In this document: positions 53,383 to 62,020 of the stretch, piece by piece | Position numbering within the stretch: position 1 is the stretch's first letter | How the letters are laid out: every line of letters starts with the position of its first letter | NCBI RefSeq assembly: GCF_014652655.1 | Contig: NZ_BMZF01000004.1 | Span: forward strand, 219,980-283,979 | Origin: Paramylibacter ulvae | GTDB taxonomy: Bacteria; Pseudomonadota; Alphaproteobacteria; Rhodobacterales; Rhodobacteraceae | DNA length: 64,000 nt | Direction of reading: 5' to 3' | Made by a program: the position numbers and the translations under genes | The notes under the pieces: model-generated | The model's input: only the letters and a program-made list of their open reading frames with translations | What the model was told of the DNA's origin: nothing | Databases searched by the model: none

Positions 53383-54392
53383 AATTTATCGTAAACTTCG
53401 GTTTGAAAATATTGTGTTAAATCGGCGCGAAATGTTACGGCCTGTTTGAATATATCATTCTTGTTGATCGCTTTTTCAACCAAACCCGCCAGTTTTTCAA
53501 ATCGTGCGATGGCATCATCTTCGGCGGTTTTGATCGCGGGGATTTCGCGCATTTCTTGTGCGATCATGCGCCCGCGTTGATAGGCTTGGTTTTTAAACGG
53601 CAGTTCAACATCATTTGCATCCATCGAATGAAACGCAGGCAATCCGATTTGGGGCAGTTTTTTATTACCGTGCGATGCATATCCGCGCAGCATTTTGACC
53701 ATAAACTCTGCGCGTGATTTACAATGATAATGGCGCAGTTGCGCAAAGGAATAATCAAAATCATCTGAGACATTCGCGGACAGTTTGATATTACGCCCAT
53801 CGGGCGTGACCCATCGCCAATCGTGATCGGCGGCATTCAATGGACGGTGGACGTTGAACTTTTGCGTCAGCGTTGGTTTGAACGCGGATTTGATTTGTTT
53901 GAATGCGCGAAGCCCACCTTGATCGAAAATAGCCGCCGCGCGGGTGAAACGCTCGCAAACGGGTTTATGCGCAAACGCGGTTTCCCCTGCAGATCCAAAC
54001 ACCCGCCATGCGATGCTGATAATATCGGGATTATCCAATCGAGCGATCATATCGCTAAACGTATCATCTATCGCTAATTCCAGATATTCATCGATATCGG
54101 CCAAGAACATGTAATCAGATTGCGCGACCTTATCCAACAACTGCCCCCAGCCATACGCGCGACGTTGGGCGGGGAAATGTTGAACATCTTTGGGGGCGTG
54201 TTCAGGGTCGGAATTCTCGTAATAGTCAATAAAATCTGCATCTTGCAATGCAGAGCAAAGGTGATCTGCCCCATCAACGCTATCATTTTGGAAAATCACA
54301 ATGTGATCAAAACCCAATGCGCGGTAATGGGCAACCCAGTCGATGATATATGGGGCTTCGTCTTTGATCGATGTGATCAAAGACGTGATCAC
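53379..54392 (-). CDS. Glycosyltransferase family 2-type protein
   Basis: A 337-residue protein with a GT-A fold beginning SIKDEAPYIIDWVAHYRALG, a DxD-like motif in FLADIDEYLEL, and a downstream RHYHCKSRAEFMVK block. This is the glyco_tranf_2_4 (GT92-like) pattern often found in marine alphaproteobacteria. It lacks a membrane anchor. The acceptor is unknown, perhaps an envelope polysaccharide. The GTG at 54392 overlaps the mlaF stop (GTGA), so it is coupled to mlaEF. Confidence 0.8.
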   Translation of the reverse strand: MITSLITSIKDEAPYIIDWVAHYRALGFDHIVIFQNDSVDGADHLCSALQDADFIDYYENSDPEHAPKDVQHFPAQRRAYGWGQLLDKVAQSDYMFLADIDEYLELAIDDTFSDMIARLDNPDIISIAWRVFGSAGETAFAHKPVCERFTRAAAIFDQGGLRAFKQIKSAFKPTLTQKFNVHRPLNAADHDWRWVTPDGRNIKLSANVSDDFDYSFAQLRHYHCKSRAEFMVKMLRGYASHGNKKLPQIGLPAFHSMDANDVELPFKNQAYQRGRMIAQEMREIPAIKTAEDDAIARFEKLAGLVEKAINKNDIFKQAVTFRADLTQYFQTEVYDKL

Positions 54393-55135
54393 CGTACGGC
54401 CTCGATCGGGCCTTCTGCGCGACCATTCAAAAATTGATCTAGATATGGATTGTTGGAATGTTCCAATTGATCAATTGGGCCTGTCCATTGAACCGAACCA
54501 TCGTGCAACATTGCAACCTTATCCGCAATCGCGCGTACCGATGACATATCATGCGTAATGGTCATGGCGGTGGCGCCAATTTCCACAACAATTTCGCGGA
54601 TCAAATCATTGATAACGCCAGACATTATCGGATCAAGGCCAGTGGTGGGTTCGTCAAAAAATATAATCTGTGGTTCGGCTGCGATGGCGCGCGCCAATCC
54701 CACACGTTTTTGCATACCACCCGATAACTCGGCGGGGAAACGATCTGCAACATCCGATTTCAAACCAACGCGACGCAGCTTTTCAATCGCGACATCACGC
54801 GCATCGGTTTTGGACAGTTTCAACGGCCCGCGTTGCAAACGAAACGCGACGTTTTGCCAAACAGACAGGCTGTCAAATAACGCGCCCCCTTGGAACAACA
54901 TGCCAAATTGCGCCAAGAATGCATCGCGATCACCCTTGGTCGCGTCTTTGCCGTTCACTGTGATTGTGCCGCTGTCGGGTGTAATTAGCCCCAAAATGCA
55001 TTTCAACAACACGGATTTACCCGTGCCTGAACCGCCGATAATGACCATGCTTTCGCCTTTGCCAATCGACATATCAACCCCGTTTAAAACGTGATTATCA
55101 CCAAATGCTTTGTGGAGGTTTTCAACGTTTATCAT
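54389..55135 (-). CDS. mlaF: Phospholipid transport ABC ATPase MlaF
   Basis: A 248-residue ATPase. Walker A GGSGTGKSV, signature LSGGMQKRVGLARA, Walker B IIFFDEPTTGLDPI and the switch histidine ITHDMSSVRAIAD are intact; the IMSGVIN segment is typical of MlaF/Ttg2A. With MlaE it powers phospholipid movement between the membranes. The start at 55135 (MINVENLHK) overlaps the mlaE stop (ATGA); a longer ORF is not family-like. MlaD is not in the window. Confidence 0.93.
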   Translation of the reverse strand: MINVENLHKAFGDNHVLNGVDMSIGKGESMVIIGGSGTGKSVLLKCILGLITPDSGTITVNGKDATKGDRDAFLAQFGMLFQGGALFDSLSVWQNVAFRLQRGPLKLSKTDARDVAIEKLRRVGLKSDVADRFPAELSGGMQKRVGLARAIAAEPQIIFFDEPTTGLDPIMSGVINDLIREIVVEIGATAMTITHDMSSVRAIADKVAMLHDGSVQWTGPIDQLEHSNNPYLDQFLNGRAEGPIEAVR

Positions 55136-55926
55136 GCGGAAAAGAACAACTCTGTTAATGTGTAATTGGCAGCCAAGATTAAAACGGATGCAGCAACCAC
55201 GGATGTTTTTGTGGCCTTGCCCACACCCTGTGCGCCGCGATCGGATTGCATACCGTAATAACACCCCATCAATGCGGCGATCACGCCAAATGCAGCACCT
55301 TTTACAAGGCTGGATATGATATCCATGATTTCTAGAAAATCAGCGGTGTTTTGCAAATAAGCAGCGGCATTAAACCCAAGCCGCCCCGTGGCCACAAAAT
55401 ACCCGCCCATGATCCCGATGATATCGCCGATGCCAACCAAAATCGGCACAACACATAATGCTGCCAAAACCCGTGGCACGGTCAGATATTTCATAGGGTT
55501 GGTGGACAAGGTGGTAAGCGCGTCAAGCTGTTCTGTCACCTTCATCGTGGCAATTTCGGCGGCAATGGATGACGTCACGCGCGCAGCAATCATCAGGCCA
55601 ACCAATACGGGGCCAAGTTCACGTACCATACCCACGGCCACGATTTGTGGCACCACGGCTTCTGCATTAAAACGTGCACCACCTGCGTAAATTTGCAAGG
55701 CGAGCGCAGCACCCGTGAAAACGGCCGTTAGGCCGACAACGGGCAGGCTGAAATATCCGATATGCAACAATTGTTGTGCGAATTCCTTGGGGTAAAAGGG
55801 TGGGCGAAAAATATGGCTGATGGTAGAGAGCGCAAAAATCACGACGCGCCCGATGGATGCAAACATTCCCAATGTTGCGGCACCAATCGCGGCGAGAAAT
55901 CCGTTAATCCAAGATACCAAAATCAT
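55132..55926 (-). CDS. mlaE: MlaE family phospholipid ABC permease
   Basis: A 264-residue membrane protein with five to six helices. The MlaE core is FTGAALALQIYAGGARFNAE, then RELGPVLVGLMIAARVTSSIAAEIATMKVTEQ in outline (key parts RELGPVL, EIATMKVTEQ) and VKGAAFGVIAALMGCYYG. The start at 55926 has AGAGGG upstream. It begins one base behind the alr stop, so alr, mlaE, mlaF, the glycosyltransferase and pqiA look like one transcription unit. Confidence 0.93.
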   Translation of the reverse strand: MILVSWINGFLAAIGAATLGMFASIGRVVIFALSTISHIFRPPFYPKEFAQQLLHIGYFSLPVVGLTAVFTGAALALQIYAGGARFNAEAVVPQIVAVGMVRELGPVLVGLMIAARVTSSIAAEIATMKVTEQLDALTTLSTNPMKYLTVPRVLAALCVVPILVGIGDIIGIMGGYFVATGRLGFNAAAYLQNTADFLEIMDIISSLVKGAAFGVIAALMGCYYGMQSDRGAQGVGKATKTSVVAASVLILAANYTLTELFFSA

Positions 55927-55927
55927 T

Positions 55928-56977
55928 TTACCCTCTTGCCTCGCCAACATACCTGCGTTCATATCGACCGCCAAGCGAGGTTAAAATTTCGTACCCGATT
56001 GTACCAGCAGCATCTGCCAAATCGTCAACCGTTTGTTGGCTGTTTAACAGGTGTAATTCATTTGGAACAGCGTCCAAATCAGTGACATCAACTGTTAGTA
56101 AGTCCATTGAAACCCGCCCAATCAGCGGACAGGGGGTGTTGCCCGCATATAGCGAAACTGAATCGTGGCCCATCGCGCGGATTAAACCATCGGCATAACC
56201 CGCAGCAAGTGTTGCAACGATACTGTCACGTTTTGCGACCCATGCCGCCGAATATCCAACGGTTTCACCCTTGGTGACACGTCGCGTTTGGATAACGGGG
56301 ATGGCAAGGTGCGCCGTGGGGGTCGCATCGTTAAAAGGAAAACCGCCATAAAGACCAACACCAGGGCGACAGAGATCGAAATGATAATCCGCGCCCAGCA
56401 ATGTTCCGCCCGTTGCTGCCAATGATCGGCGCACGGATAACCCGTTGGTCATGGCATGAAACGCGGCCAGCTGTTGCGCGTTTTGAGGATGCGCTGGATC
56501 GTCGGCACATGCAAGATGGCTGATGATCAGATCGGCATCATTTGCGGCATCTTTGACACCATTAAATTCATCAGGCTCCAACCCCAATCGGTTCATACCT
56601 GTGTCCAATTGCAAGCCATAGGTTAAATCAGAGGTTTCGTTACGAAACCTTGCCACTTGGTTAGGGGCATTGAGCATGGGGATCAGATTGTATTCGCGAA
56701 TGGGTTGCGCATCAGTCAGCATCATGCCCGAAAAAACATAGATTTTGGCATTGTTTCCAACCGCTTTGCGAATGACAATGCCTTCTTCTGCGACGGCAAC
56801 GAAAAAGCTGCGCACACCAGCATGATATAGTGATTTCGCCACGACCGCCGCACCAAGCCCATATGCATCGGCTTTGATTACAGCGGCTGTTTCGACGCTT
56901 TGCGCTGATTTTGCATCTAACGCGCGCCAGTTTTGCGTGATCGCATCAAGATCAATTGTTAACGTTGCTGTCGCCAT
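55928..56977 (-). CDS. alr: Alanine racemase
   Basis: A 349-residue PLP enzyme supplying D-alanine for peptidoglycan. The PLP lysine lies in AVIKADAYGLGA (lysine near residue 35), and the second active-site tyrosine is in ETVGYSAAW. RPGVGLYGGFPF and RVSMDLLTVDVTDLD are further family blocks. The start at 56977 follows AAAGGACTTGGTG; the longer frame adds 17 residues. dnaB-alr is a common pairing in this family. Confidence 0.95.
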   Translation of the reverse strand: MATATLTIDLDAITQNWRALDAKSAQSVETAAVIKADAYGLGAAVVAKSLYHAGVRSFFVAVAEEGIVIRKAVGNNAKIYVFSGMMLTDAQPIREYNLIPMLNAPNQVARFRNETSDLTYGLQLDTGMNRLGLEPDEFNGVKDAANDADLIISHLACADDPAHPQNAQQLAAFHAMTNGLSVRRSLAATGGTLLGADYHFDLCRPGVGLYGGFPFNDATPTAHLAIPVIQTRRVTKGETVGYSAAWVAKRDSIVATLAAGYADGLIRAMGHDSVSLYAGNTPCPLIGRVSMDLLTVDVTDLDAVPNELHLLNSQQTVDDLADAAGTIGYEILTSLGGRYERRYVGEARG

Positions 56978-57049
56978 CACCAAGTCCTTTGTTGGAATGC
57001 ATTGGCCACAGCCAGCGTTCAAGGTCAAGTGCTTGGTGAAGATAAACGC

Positions 57050-58549
57050 CTAAAAGCTGTCTTCGCCACCGCCCTGTTGCCACGCCTGTGCAAGGTTGCC
57101 AAAGCGGGTGAATTGACCCTCGAATGATAATTCAACTGTGCCGATGGGGCCATGGCGTTGTTTGCCGATCACGACCTCTGCTTTGCCGTGCAGGGCTTCC
57201 ATTTCTTCTTGCCAGATCATCATTTTATCGGCTTCGTGATCACCTGGTTTTTCGCGCTCTTTGTAATATTCTTCGCGATAAACGAACATCACGATATCGG
57301 CGTCTTGCTCGATCGAACCCGATTCACGCAAATCCGACAATTGTGGGCGTTTGTCTTCACGGCTTTCAACTTGGCGCGAAAGCTGGGACAGGGCGATCAC
57401 GGGGATATCCAATTCCTTGGCAATCGCTTTTAGTCCTTGGGTAATTTCGGACACCTCGTTCACACGGCTGTCTTTGGCGGTGGCGGGGCGGACAAGTTGC
57501 AAATAATCCACGATCAACACATCCAATCCATGTGTCCGTTTCAGACGCCGCGCGCGGGCGGCCAGCTGGCTGATTGGTAATGCGGCAGTATCGTCAATAT
57601 AAAGCGGGCATGTTTCCAAATCTTTCGCGGCCTGGACAAAACGGCGAAATTCTTCTTCGGTCATGTCACCTGAACGAATTTGTTGCGATGGTACTTGTGC
57701 GGCCTCTGACAGAATACGCCCAGCCAATTGTTCCGCTGACATTTCGAGCGAATAAAACCCGACAACGCCGCCCTCTACCGCGCCCTCGGTTCCATCTGCG
57801 GTGATGCCTTTTTTATACGCTTTGGCCACGTTAAACGCGACGTTGGTCGCCAGCGCAGTTTTGCCCATCGATGGACGACCCGCCAGAATAATTAGGTCGG
57901 ATCGGTGTAAACCGCCGAGTTTTTTATCCATATCGCGAAGCCCCATGGAAATCCCCGCCAAACCGCCATCACGTTGATATGCGGCGTTGGCTTGGGTCAC
58001 GGCCTCTGTCACCGCTTGTAGGAAACTTTGAAATCCACTTTCAACCTGGCCTTGCTCGGACAGGCTGTATAATTTCTGTTCGGCTTCGACGATTTGATCT
58101 TTGGGTTCTGATGCGACCTCTACATTGCCAGCCTTTTGTGAAATTTCTTCGCCAATCGCCATCAGATCACGACGAATGGCCATATCATAAATCATTTGGG
58201 CATAATCTCGCGCGGCAAAAACGGATACAGATGCACCTGCAAGACGCGCCAGATAAGCAGGTCCGCCCAGTTCGGCCAAACCTTCGTCGTCTTCCATAAA
58301 TGCCTTGATGGTGACGGGCGATGCAAGTGCGTTTTTTTGAATACGGGCGGTGATGACCTGAAAAATACGACCATGCACGGGATCAAAGAAATGGATGTCT
58401 TTGACCACGGATGCAATCCGATCAAACACATCGTTGTTGACCAACAACGCACCCAACAATGCCTGTTCCGCCTCGATATTATGGGGCAGGGTCGGTGATT
58501 CTGATGCTTCGGCAGGGACACCGTTGCCTAACGCGCTAATCTCATTCAT
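57050..58549 (-). CDS. dnaB: Replicative DNA helicase DnaB
   Basis: A 499-residue hexameric helicase. The N-terminal domain begins LPHNIEAEQALLGALLVNND; the RecA-like domain has Walker A GRPSMGKTA, Walker B VLIVDYLQLV and VIALSQLSRQVESRED. No intein is present. The start at 58549 (MNEISALGNG) is the family start. Upstream, between pyrC and dnaB, lies a 110-base gap with two DnaA-box-like sites. Confidence 0.97.
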   Translation of the reverse strand: MNEISALGNGVPAEASESPTLPHNIEAEQALLGALLVNNDVFDRIASVVKDIHFFDPVHGRIFQVITARIQKNALASPVTIKAFMEDDEGLAELGGPAYLARLAGASVSVFAARDYAQMIYDMAIRRDLMAIGEEISQKAGNVEVASEPKDQIVEAEQKLYSLSEQGQVESGFQSFLQAVTEAVTQANAAYQRDGGLAGISMGLRDMDKKLGGLHRSDLIILAGRPSMGKTALATNVAFNVAKAYKKGITADGTEGAVEGGVVGFYSLEMSAEQLAGRILSEAAQVPSQQIRSGDMTEEEFRRFVQAAKDLETCPLYIDDTAALPISQLAARARRLKRTHGLDVLIVDYLQLVRPATAKDSRVNEVSEITQGLKAIAKELDIPVIALSQLSRQVESREDKRPQLSDLRESGSIEQDADIVMFVYREEYYKEREKPGDHEADKMMIWQEEMEALHGKAEVVIGKQRHGPIGTVELSFEGQFTRFGNLAQAWQQGGGEDSF

Positions 58550-58622
58550 GAATTTCTGCTCGCCGTTGAAATTGATTTTTTTATGTTGCAAACACTATGC
58601 CACAAATCCGTTACAGAAGCTA

Positions 58623-58642
58623 TCTGGATAACCTGTGGATAA
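58623..58642 (-). promoter_or_regulatory. Two DnaA-box-like sites upstream of dnaB
   Basis: TGTGGATAA (58634-58642), the exact complement of the DnaA box TTATCCACA, and TCTGGATAA (58623-58631) with one mismatch, 11 bases apart in the same orientation. The pair is about 75 bases before the dnaB start. Confidence 0.6.
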
Positions 58643-58659
58643 GCTGTGATTTGTGAATT

Positions 58660-59700
58660 TTATGCAATTTTCCAATGTAAATCAAAACCAGGATCGAACA
58701 CGGTTACGGTGCTGTCGGCGGTTTCAATCTTGCTTGGATAGGTAACGGGCGTGTCCGATTTCACCAGTGTTATTTGGCTGTTGTTCACCGGCAGATTGTA
58801 ATGTTTTGGGCCATTTAAGCTGGTGAATTTTTCCAAATTATCCAATGCATTTGCGGCTTCGAACACATGTGCCAAACAAGACATGGTATTGGTCGCGGTG
58901 AAACACCCCGCACAGCCACATGCGTTTTCTTTGGTGGGGTCGGTGTGCGGTGCACTGTCAGTGCCAAGGAAAAAACGTGCATCACCCGATGTTGCTGCAT
59001 CCACAAGTGCAACGCGGTGGGTTTCGCGTTTGGCCACTGGCAAACAATAATAATGCGGTTTTATCCCGCCAACCAAGATGTGGTTGCGGTTGATAATCAA
59101 ATGATGCGTGGTGATCGACGCGGCCAAATTGCGATCTGCGGATTTGACATAATCCACCCCGTTTTTCGTGGTGATATGTTCCGATGTGATCCGCAATTCA
59201 GGCAAGGCATTGCGCAATGGGTCAAGGATGGTTTCCAAAAACACTGCCTCACGATCAAAAATGTCGACCTCTGGGTTCGTGACCTCACCGTGGATACACA
59301 GGTTGCATCCGATTGCGGCCATGCGTTCCAACACGGGCATGACGTTTTTGATATCGGACACACCAGCGTCGGAATTGGTGGTTGCGCCCGCTGGATAATA
59401 TTTGACCGCGCTGATGAGCCTATCGTGAAACGCGGCCGCCACATCATCGGGATCGGTATTTTCGGTGAGATATAGTGTCATCAGCGGTTTGAAATCTGAA
59501 CCATCAGGCATCGCTGCCATGATGCGATCACGATATGCGCTGGCGTCTTTGGCAGTGACAACTGGTGGCACCAGATTGGGCATGATAATCGCACGCCCAA
59601 AATCACGCGCCGTTTCAGGCAGAACCGCGCACAGCATGTCACCATCGCGCAGATGTAAATGCCAATCGTCAGGGCGGATGATGGTGATGGATTTTGTCAT
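58660..59700 (-). CDS. pyrC: Dihydroorotase (class II, PyrC type)
   Basis: A 346-residue metal-dependent amidohydrolase for the third step of pyrimidine synthesis. The metal motif [11 protein letters not shown] (HxH) is near the N-terminus, [15 protein letters not shown] supplies another histidine, [10 protein letters not shown] follows, and the catalytic aspartate is in GTDSAPHT. Length and motifs are those of E. coli-type PyrC. It is upstream of dnaB on the same strand and divergent from mbfA. Confidence 0.95.
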   Translation of the reverse strand: MTKSITIIRPDDWHLHLRDGDMLCAVLPETARDFGRAIIMPNLVPPVVTAKDASAYRDRIMAAMPDGSDFKPLMTLYLTENTDPDDVAAAFHDRLISAVKYYPAGATTNSDAGVSDIKNVMPVLERMAAIGCNLCIHGEVTNPEVDIFDREAVFLETILDPLRNALPELRITSEHITTKNGVDYVKSADRNLAASITTHHLIINRNHILVGGIKPHYYCLPVAKRETHRVALVDAATSGDARFFLGTDSAPHTDPTKENACGCAGCFTATNTMSCLAHVFEAANALDNLEKFTSLNGPKHYNLPVNNSQITLVKSDTPVTYPSKIETADSTVTVFDPGFDLHWKIA

Positions 59701-59823
59701 GGTGTGCTCCGTAAATCTGTTAAATGGTGTTTAACGGTGCAGGGCAGCGATGCGCAATGCGGGATTTATCAATTTGAAAAATTCCGCTAATTGTATTCGG
59801 CGAATAGGGAAAAGGGTTTTAAC

Positions 59824-60807
59824 ATGTTGTCGCGAATTTTATCTGGCAATCGCCGCGCATTTCAGGATTTGTCTGAACAAGAAATTTTGGCACTGGCGAT
59901 TTCATCTGAAGAAGACGATGCCCGTATTTATGCAGCCTATGCCGATGGATTACGCGACGAATTTCCAGATTCCGCCAAGGTGTTTGATGGCATGGCTGCC
60001 GAGGAAAACACCCACCGTGCTGCGTTGATTGACTTGCATCAGAAACGATTTGGCGATGTTATCCCATTGATACGCCGCGAACATGTGCGCGGGTATTTTC
60101 AGCGCAAACCTGATTGGCTGGTACGCCCATTGGGCATTGAAAAGGTGCGCAAAGTTGCAGAAGACATGGAACACCAAGCCGAACGGTTCTATCGACAAGC
60201 GCTGAAACGCACCCAAGATGCAGACACGCGCAAATTGCTGGGCCAATTGGCTACAGAAGAGCGCAACCACGAAAGTTTGGCACGCCGATTGGGCGAAAAA
60301 CATATTACCGACGAAGTTGCCGATGACGAGGCCGCACGCGAACATCGCCAATTTGTTTTAACCTATGTGCAACCTGGATTGGCGGGTTTGATGGATGGTT
60401 CGGTTTCCACACTCGCGCCCATTTTTGCAGCGGCTTTCGCCACGGGTGACACATGGCAAACCTTTCTTATTGGCCTGTCGGCATCGGTGGGTGCGGGTAT
60501 TTCCATGGGCTTTACCGAGGTGGCGAGTGACGATGGGGTCATTTCGGGGCGCGGTTCACCCATGAAACGCGGGTTCGCCGCAGGGATCATGACAACAATT
60601 GGTGGGTTGGGGCATGCATTGCCATACTTGATCACCGATTTTTGGACAGCAACCGTAATTGCGATGATTGTGGTGGTGGTTGAGCTTTGGGTTATTACGT
60701 GGATCCAAAACAAATACATGGAAACACCGTGGATGCGCGCGGCATTCCAAGTTATCCTTGGTGGTGCGTTGGTGTTTGCTGCGGGTATTTTGATTGGCAA
60801 CGCATAG
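59824..60807 (+). CDS. mbfA: Membrane-bound ferritin MbfA (ferritin-like plus VIT1 domain)
   Basis: A 327-residue fusion protein. Residues about 15-165 form a ferritin-like di-iron domain with repeated ExxH-type ligands (EEDDARIYAAYAD, AAEENTHRAAL, ATEERNHESLA). Residues about 190-327 form a VIT1-like membrane transporter domain (QPGLAGLMDGSVSTLAPIFAAAFATG outline; key part GLMDGSVSTLAP, then MGFTEVASDDG). In Bradyrhizobium and Agrobacterium MbfA exports iron and protects against iron and peroxide stress under the Irr regulator. ATG 59824 opens the family N-terminus MLSRILSG. Confidence 0.92.
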   Translation: MLSRILSGNRRAFQDLSEQEILALAISSEEDDARIYAAYADGLRDEFPDSAKVFDGMAAEENTHRAALIDLHQKRFGDVIPLIRREHVRGYFQRKPDWLVRPLGIEKVRKVAEDMEHQAERFYRQALKRTQDADTRKLLGQLATEERNHESLARRLGEKHITDEVADDEAAREHRQFVLTYVQPGLAGLMDGSVSTLAPIFAAAFATGDTWQTFLIGLSASVGAGISMGFTEVASDDGVISGRGSPMKRGFAAGIMTTIGGLGHALPYLITDFWTATVIAMIVVVVELWVITWIQNKYMETPWMRAAFQVILGGALVFAAGILIGNA

Positions 60808-60875
60808 CGCAAATGTTGACGCAACGGTGTATTTTTTCCACTTGGCCTGAAAATCAATTTATGCCAAACAACGGA

Positions 60876-61010
60876 TATTCTCAGGGCGGGGTGTAATTCC
60901 CCACCGGCGGTGTTTAAGGAAACTTATCAGCCCGCGAGCGCCTTTTTCGAAAGGGTCAGCAGACTTGGTGCAATCCCAAGGCCGACAGTGAAAGTCTGGA
61001 TGAAAGAGAA
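60876..61010 (+). ncRNA. FMN riboswitch (RFN element)
   Basis: The conserved RFN core is present in order: TCTCAGGGCGGGGTGTAATT, CCCCACCGGCGGT, AGCCCGCGAGCG, GTCAGCAGACTTGGTG, CAATCCCAAGGCCGACAGT and GAAAGTCTGGATGAAAGAGAA. It ends about 95 bases before ribH. FMN binding should reduce expression of the downstream gene. The expression platform (61011-61104) contains a TTGC gaat GCAA hairpin and no clear T-run, so control of translation is plausible. Confidence 0.95.
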
Positions 61011-61104
61011 GGGGCAGATGGGGGAGTCCGTCTGTCTATCGCTCTGGGTTTTGTCTGGGCGTTTCTTGCGAATGCAAGGCGTCTTATTGAAAGGAACCTA
61101 AACG

Positions 61105-61545
61105 ATGACAAAACCCCTTAAAATTGCTTATGTAAAGGCGCGCTGGCATGCGCCAATCGTTGATCAAACCCAAGCAGGGTTTGAAGCAGAAATGAAATCC
61201 CAAGGTGTGGAATGTGAACTGGACGTGTTTGGCGTGCCAGGTGCATTGGAAATGCCATTGGTTGCGAAAAAGCTGGCCGCGACGGGCAAATATGACGGCG
61301 TGGTCGCCGCCGCGTTGGTGGTAAATGGTGGCATTTATCGTCATGAATTTGTGGCGCAGGCCGTGGTGGATGGCTTGGTTCAGGCAGGAATGGAAACGGG
61401 TGTGCCCGTTTATTCCGTAAGCCTGACACCACATGAATTCCAAGAAACGCCAGAGCATATCGAATTTTACACGAAACATTTCGTGAAAAAGGGTGCCGAG
61501 GCAGCACGCGCCGTGATCATGATGGCGGATTTGGATATCGAATAG
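61105..61545 (+). CDS. ribH: 6,7-dimethyl-8-ribityllumazine synthase, RibH2 type
   Basis: A 146-residue enzyme joining the ribitylaminopyrimidine and dihydroxybutanone phosphate in riboflavin synthesis. ARWHAPIVDQ near the N-terminus, GGIYRHEFVAQAVVDG and LTPHEFQETPEH resemble the RibH2 (decameric) form known from Brucella and Mesorhizobium, rather than the usual RibH1, whose first motif lacks RWH. RibH2 genes in those organisms are also preceded by an RFN element. AAAGGAACC lies before ATG 61105. It is a single-gene unit. Confidence 0.9.
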   Translation: MTKPLKIAYVKARWHAPIVDQTQAGFEAEMKSQGVECELDVFGVPGALEMPLVAKKLAATGKYDGVVAAALVVNGGIYRHEFVAQAVVDGLVQAGMETGVPVYSVSLTPHEFQETPEHIEFYTKHFVKKGAEAARAVIMMADLDIE

Positions 61546-61565
61546 AGTTCAACACGGTTGAAACG

Positions 61566-61600
61566 AAAAACGGCGCGCAAGGTTTTGCGCGCCGTTTTTT
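61566..61600. terminator. Intrinsic terminator after ribH (bidirectional)
   Basis: CGGCGCGCAA (61571-61580) pairs with TTGCGCGCCG (61585-61594) around GGTT, extended by AAAAA/TTTTT. It lies between ribH and the convergent lipoprotein gene and fits both. Confidence 0.92.
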
Positions 61601-61614
61601 TGTTCGAAAATGAT

Positions 61615-61749
61615 TTACAGTTTTGACATTGGCTCGTCAGTTGTCATCATTGTGTCTTCCATCATTGGTGCTGGCTCTTCTTTTTTAGCGCACGCAGTTA
61701 GAAAGCTGGCAGTCAGAATAAGTAGCAGAGATGTTTTTAGTACAGTCAT
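61615..61749 (-). CDS. Small lipoprotein of 44 residues
   Basis: Reading the minus strand gives a 44-residue protein: a hydrophobic signal (LKTSLLLILTASF), lipobox LTAC with cysteine at 20, then KKEEPAP and a Met/Thr/Asp-rich end (MMEDTMMTTDEPMSKL). AAGGGAAATTGAA precedes the ATG, and the ribH terminator ends it. The mature product would be about 25 residues, a membrane-attached stub like those near iron, cytochrome or toxin genes. No function can be assigned. It is too short for a default ORF search. Confidence 0.7.
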   Translation of the reverse strand: MTVLKTSLLLILTASFLTACAKKEEPAPMMEDTMMTTDEPMSKL

Positions 61750-61873
61750 TTCAATTTCCCTTGTTTTCGCCATAATAGGCGAGCAAAGGGTTACACCATT
61801 ATTTCGATAGGTAAAGAAAATTAACTTTTTTGAAGCAATAAATTGCCGTTAGGGCAAGTTTAGTTAAATAACT

Positions 61874-62020
61874 CTACTTATGCGTGTTTTCTTGTCGTGC
61901 CAATTGATCCTTGGCACGTTTGGCCTGTGCCAAGCTCCAGCCGACAAGGGCGATGATCATTACAATGGATACACCATAAGCAAGCAAAACCTCGGTGGCG
62001 TGTTTGCCGAGATCAACCAT
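61874..62020 (-). CDS. ccmD: Heme exporter protein CcmD
   Basis: A 48-residue single-helix protein (MVDLGKHATEVLLAYGVSIV in outline at the start) with a C-terminal basic coil (AQAKRAKDQLARQENTHK), the standard CcmD layout. It overlaps the ccmC end by eight bases. CcmD releases holo-CcmE from CcmC in cytochrome c maturation. The gene is below common length cut-offs, but order and overlap make it secure. Confidence 0.92.
   Translation of the reverse strand: MVDLGKHATEVLLAYGVSIVMIIALVGWSLAQAKRAKDQLARQENTHK

Noticed and set aside
58550-58659. Replication origin near dnaB
   Set aside because: Only two DnaA boxes, no AT-rich unwinding block and no dnaA or parAB close by.
59740-59823. Irr box (ICE) upstream of mbfA
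   Set aside because: Only TTGAAAAATTC resembles part of the motif; the symmetric TTAGAA/TTCTAA core is missing.
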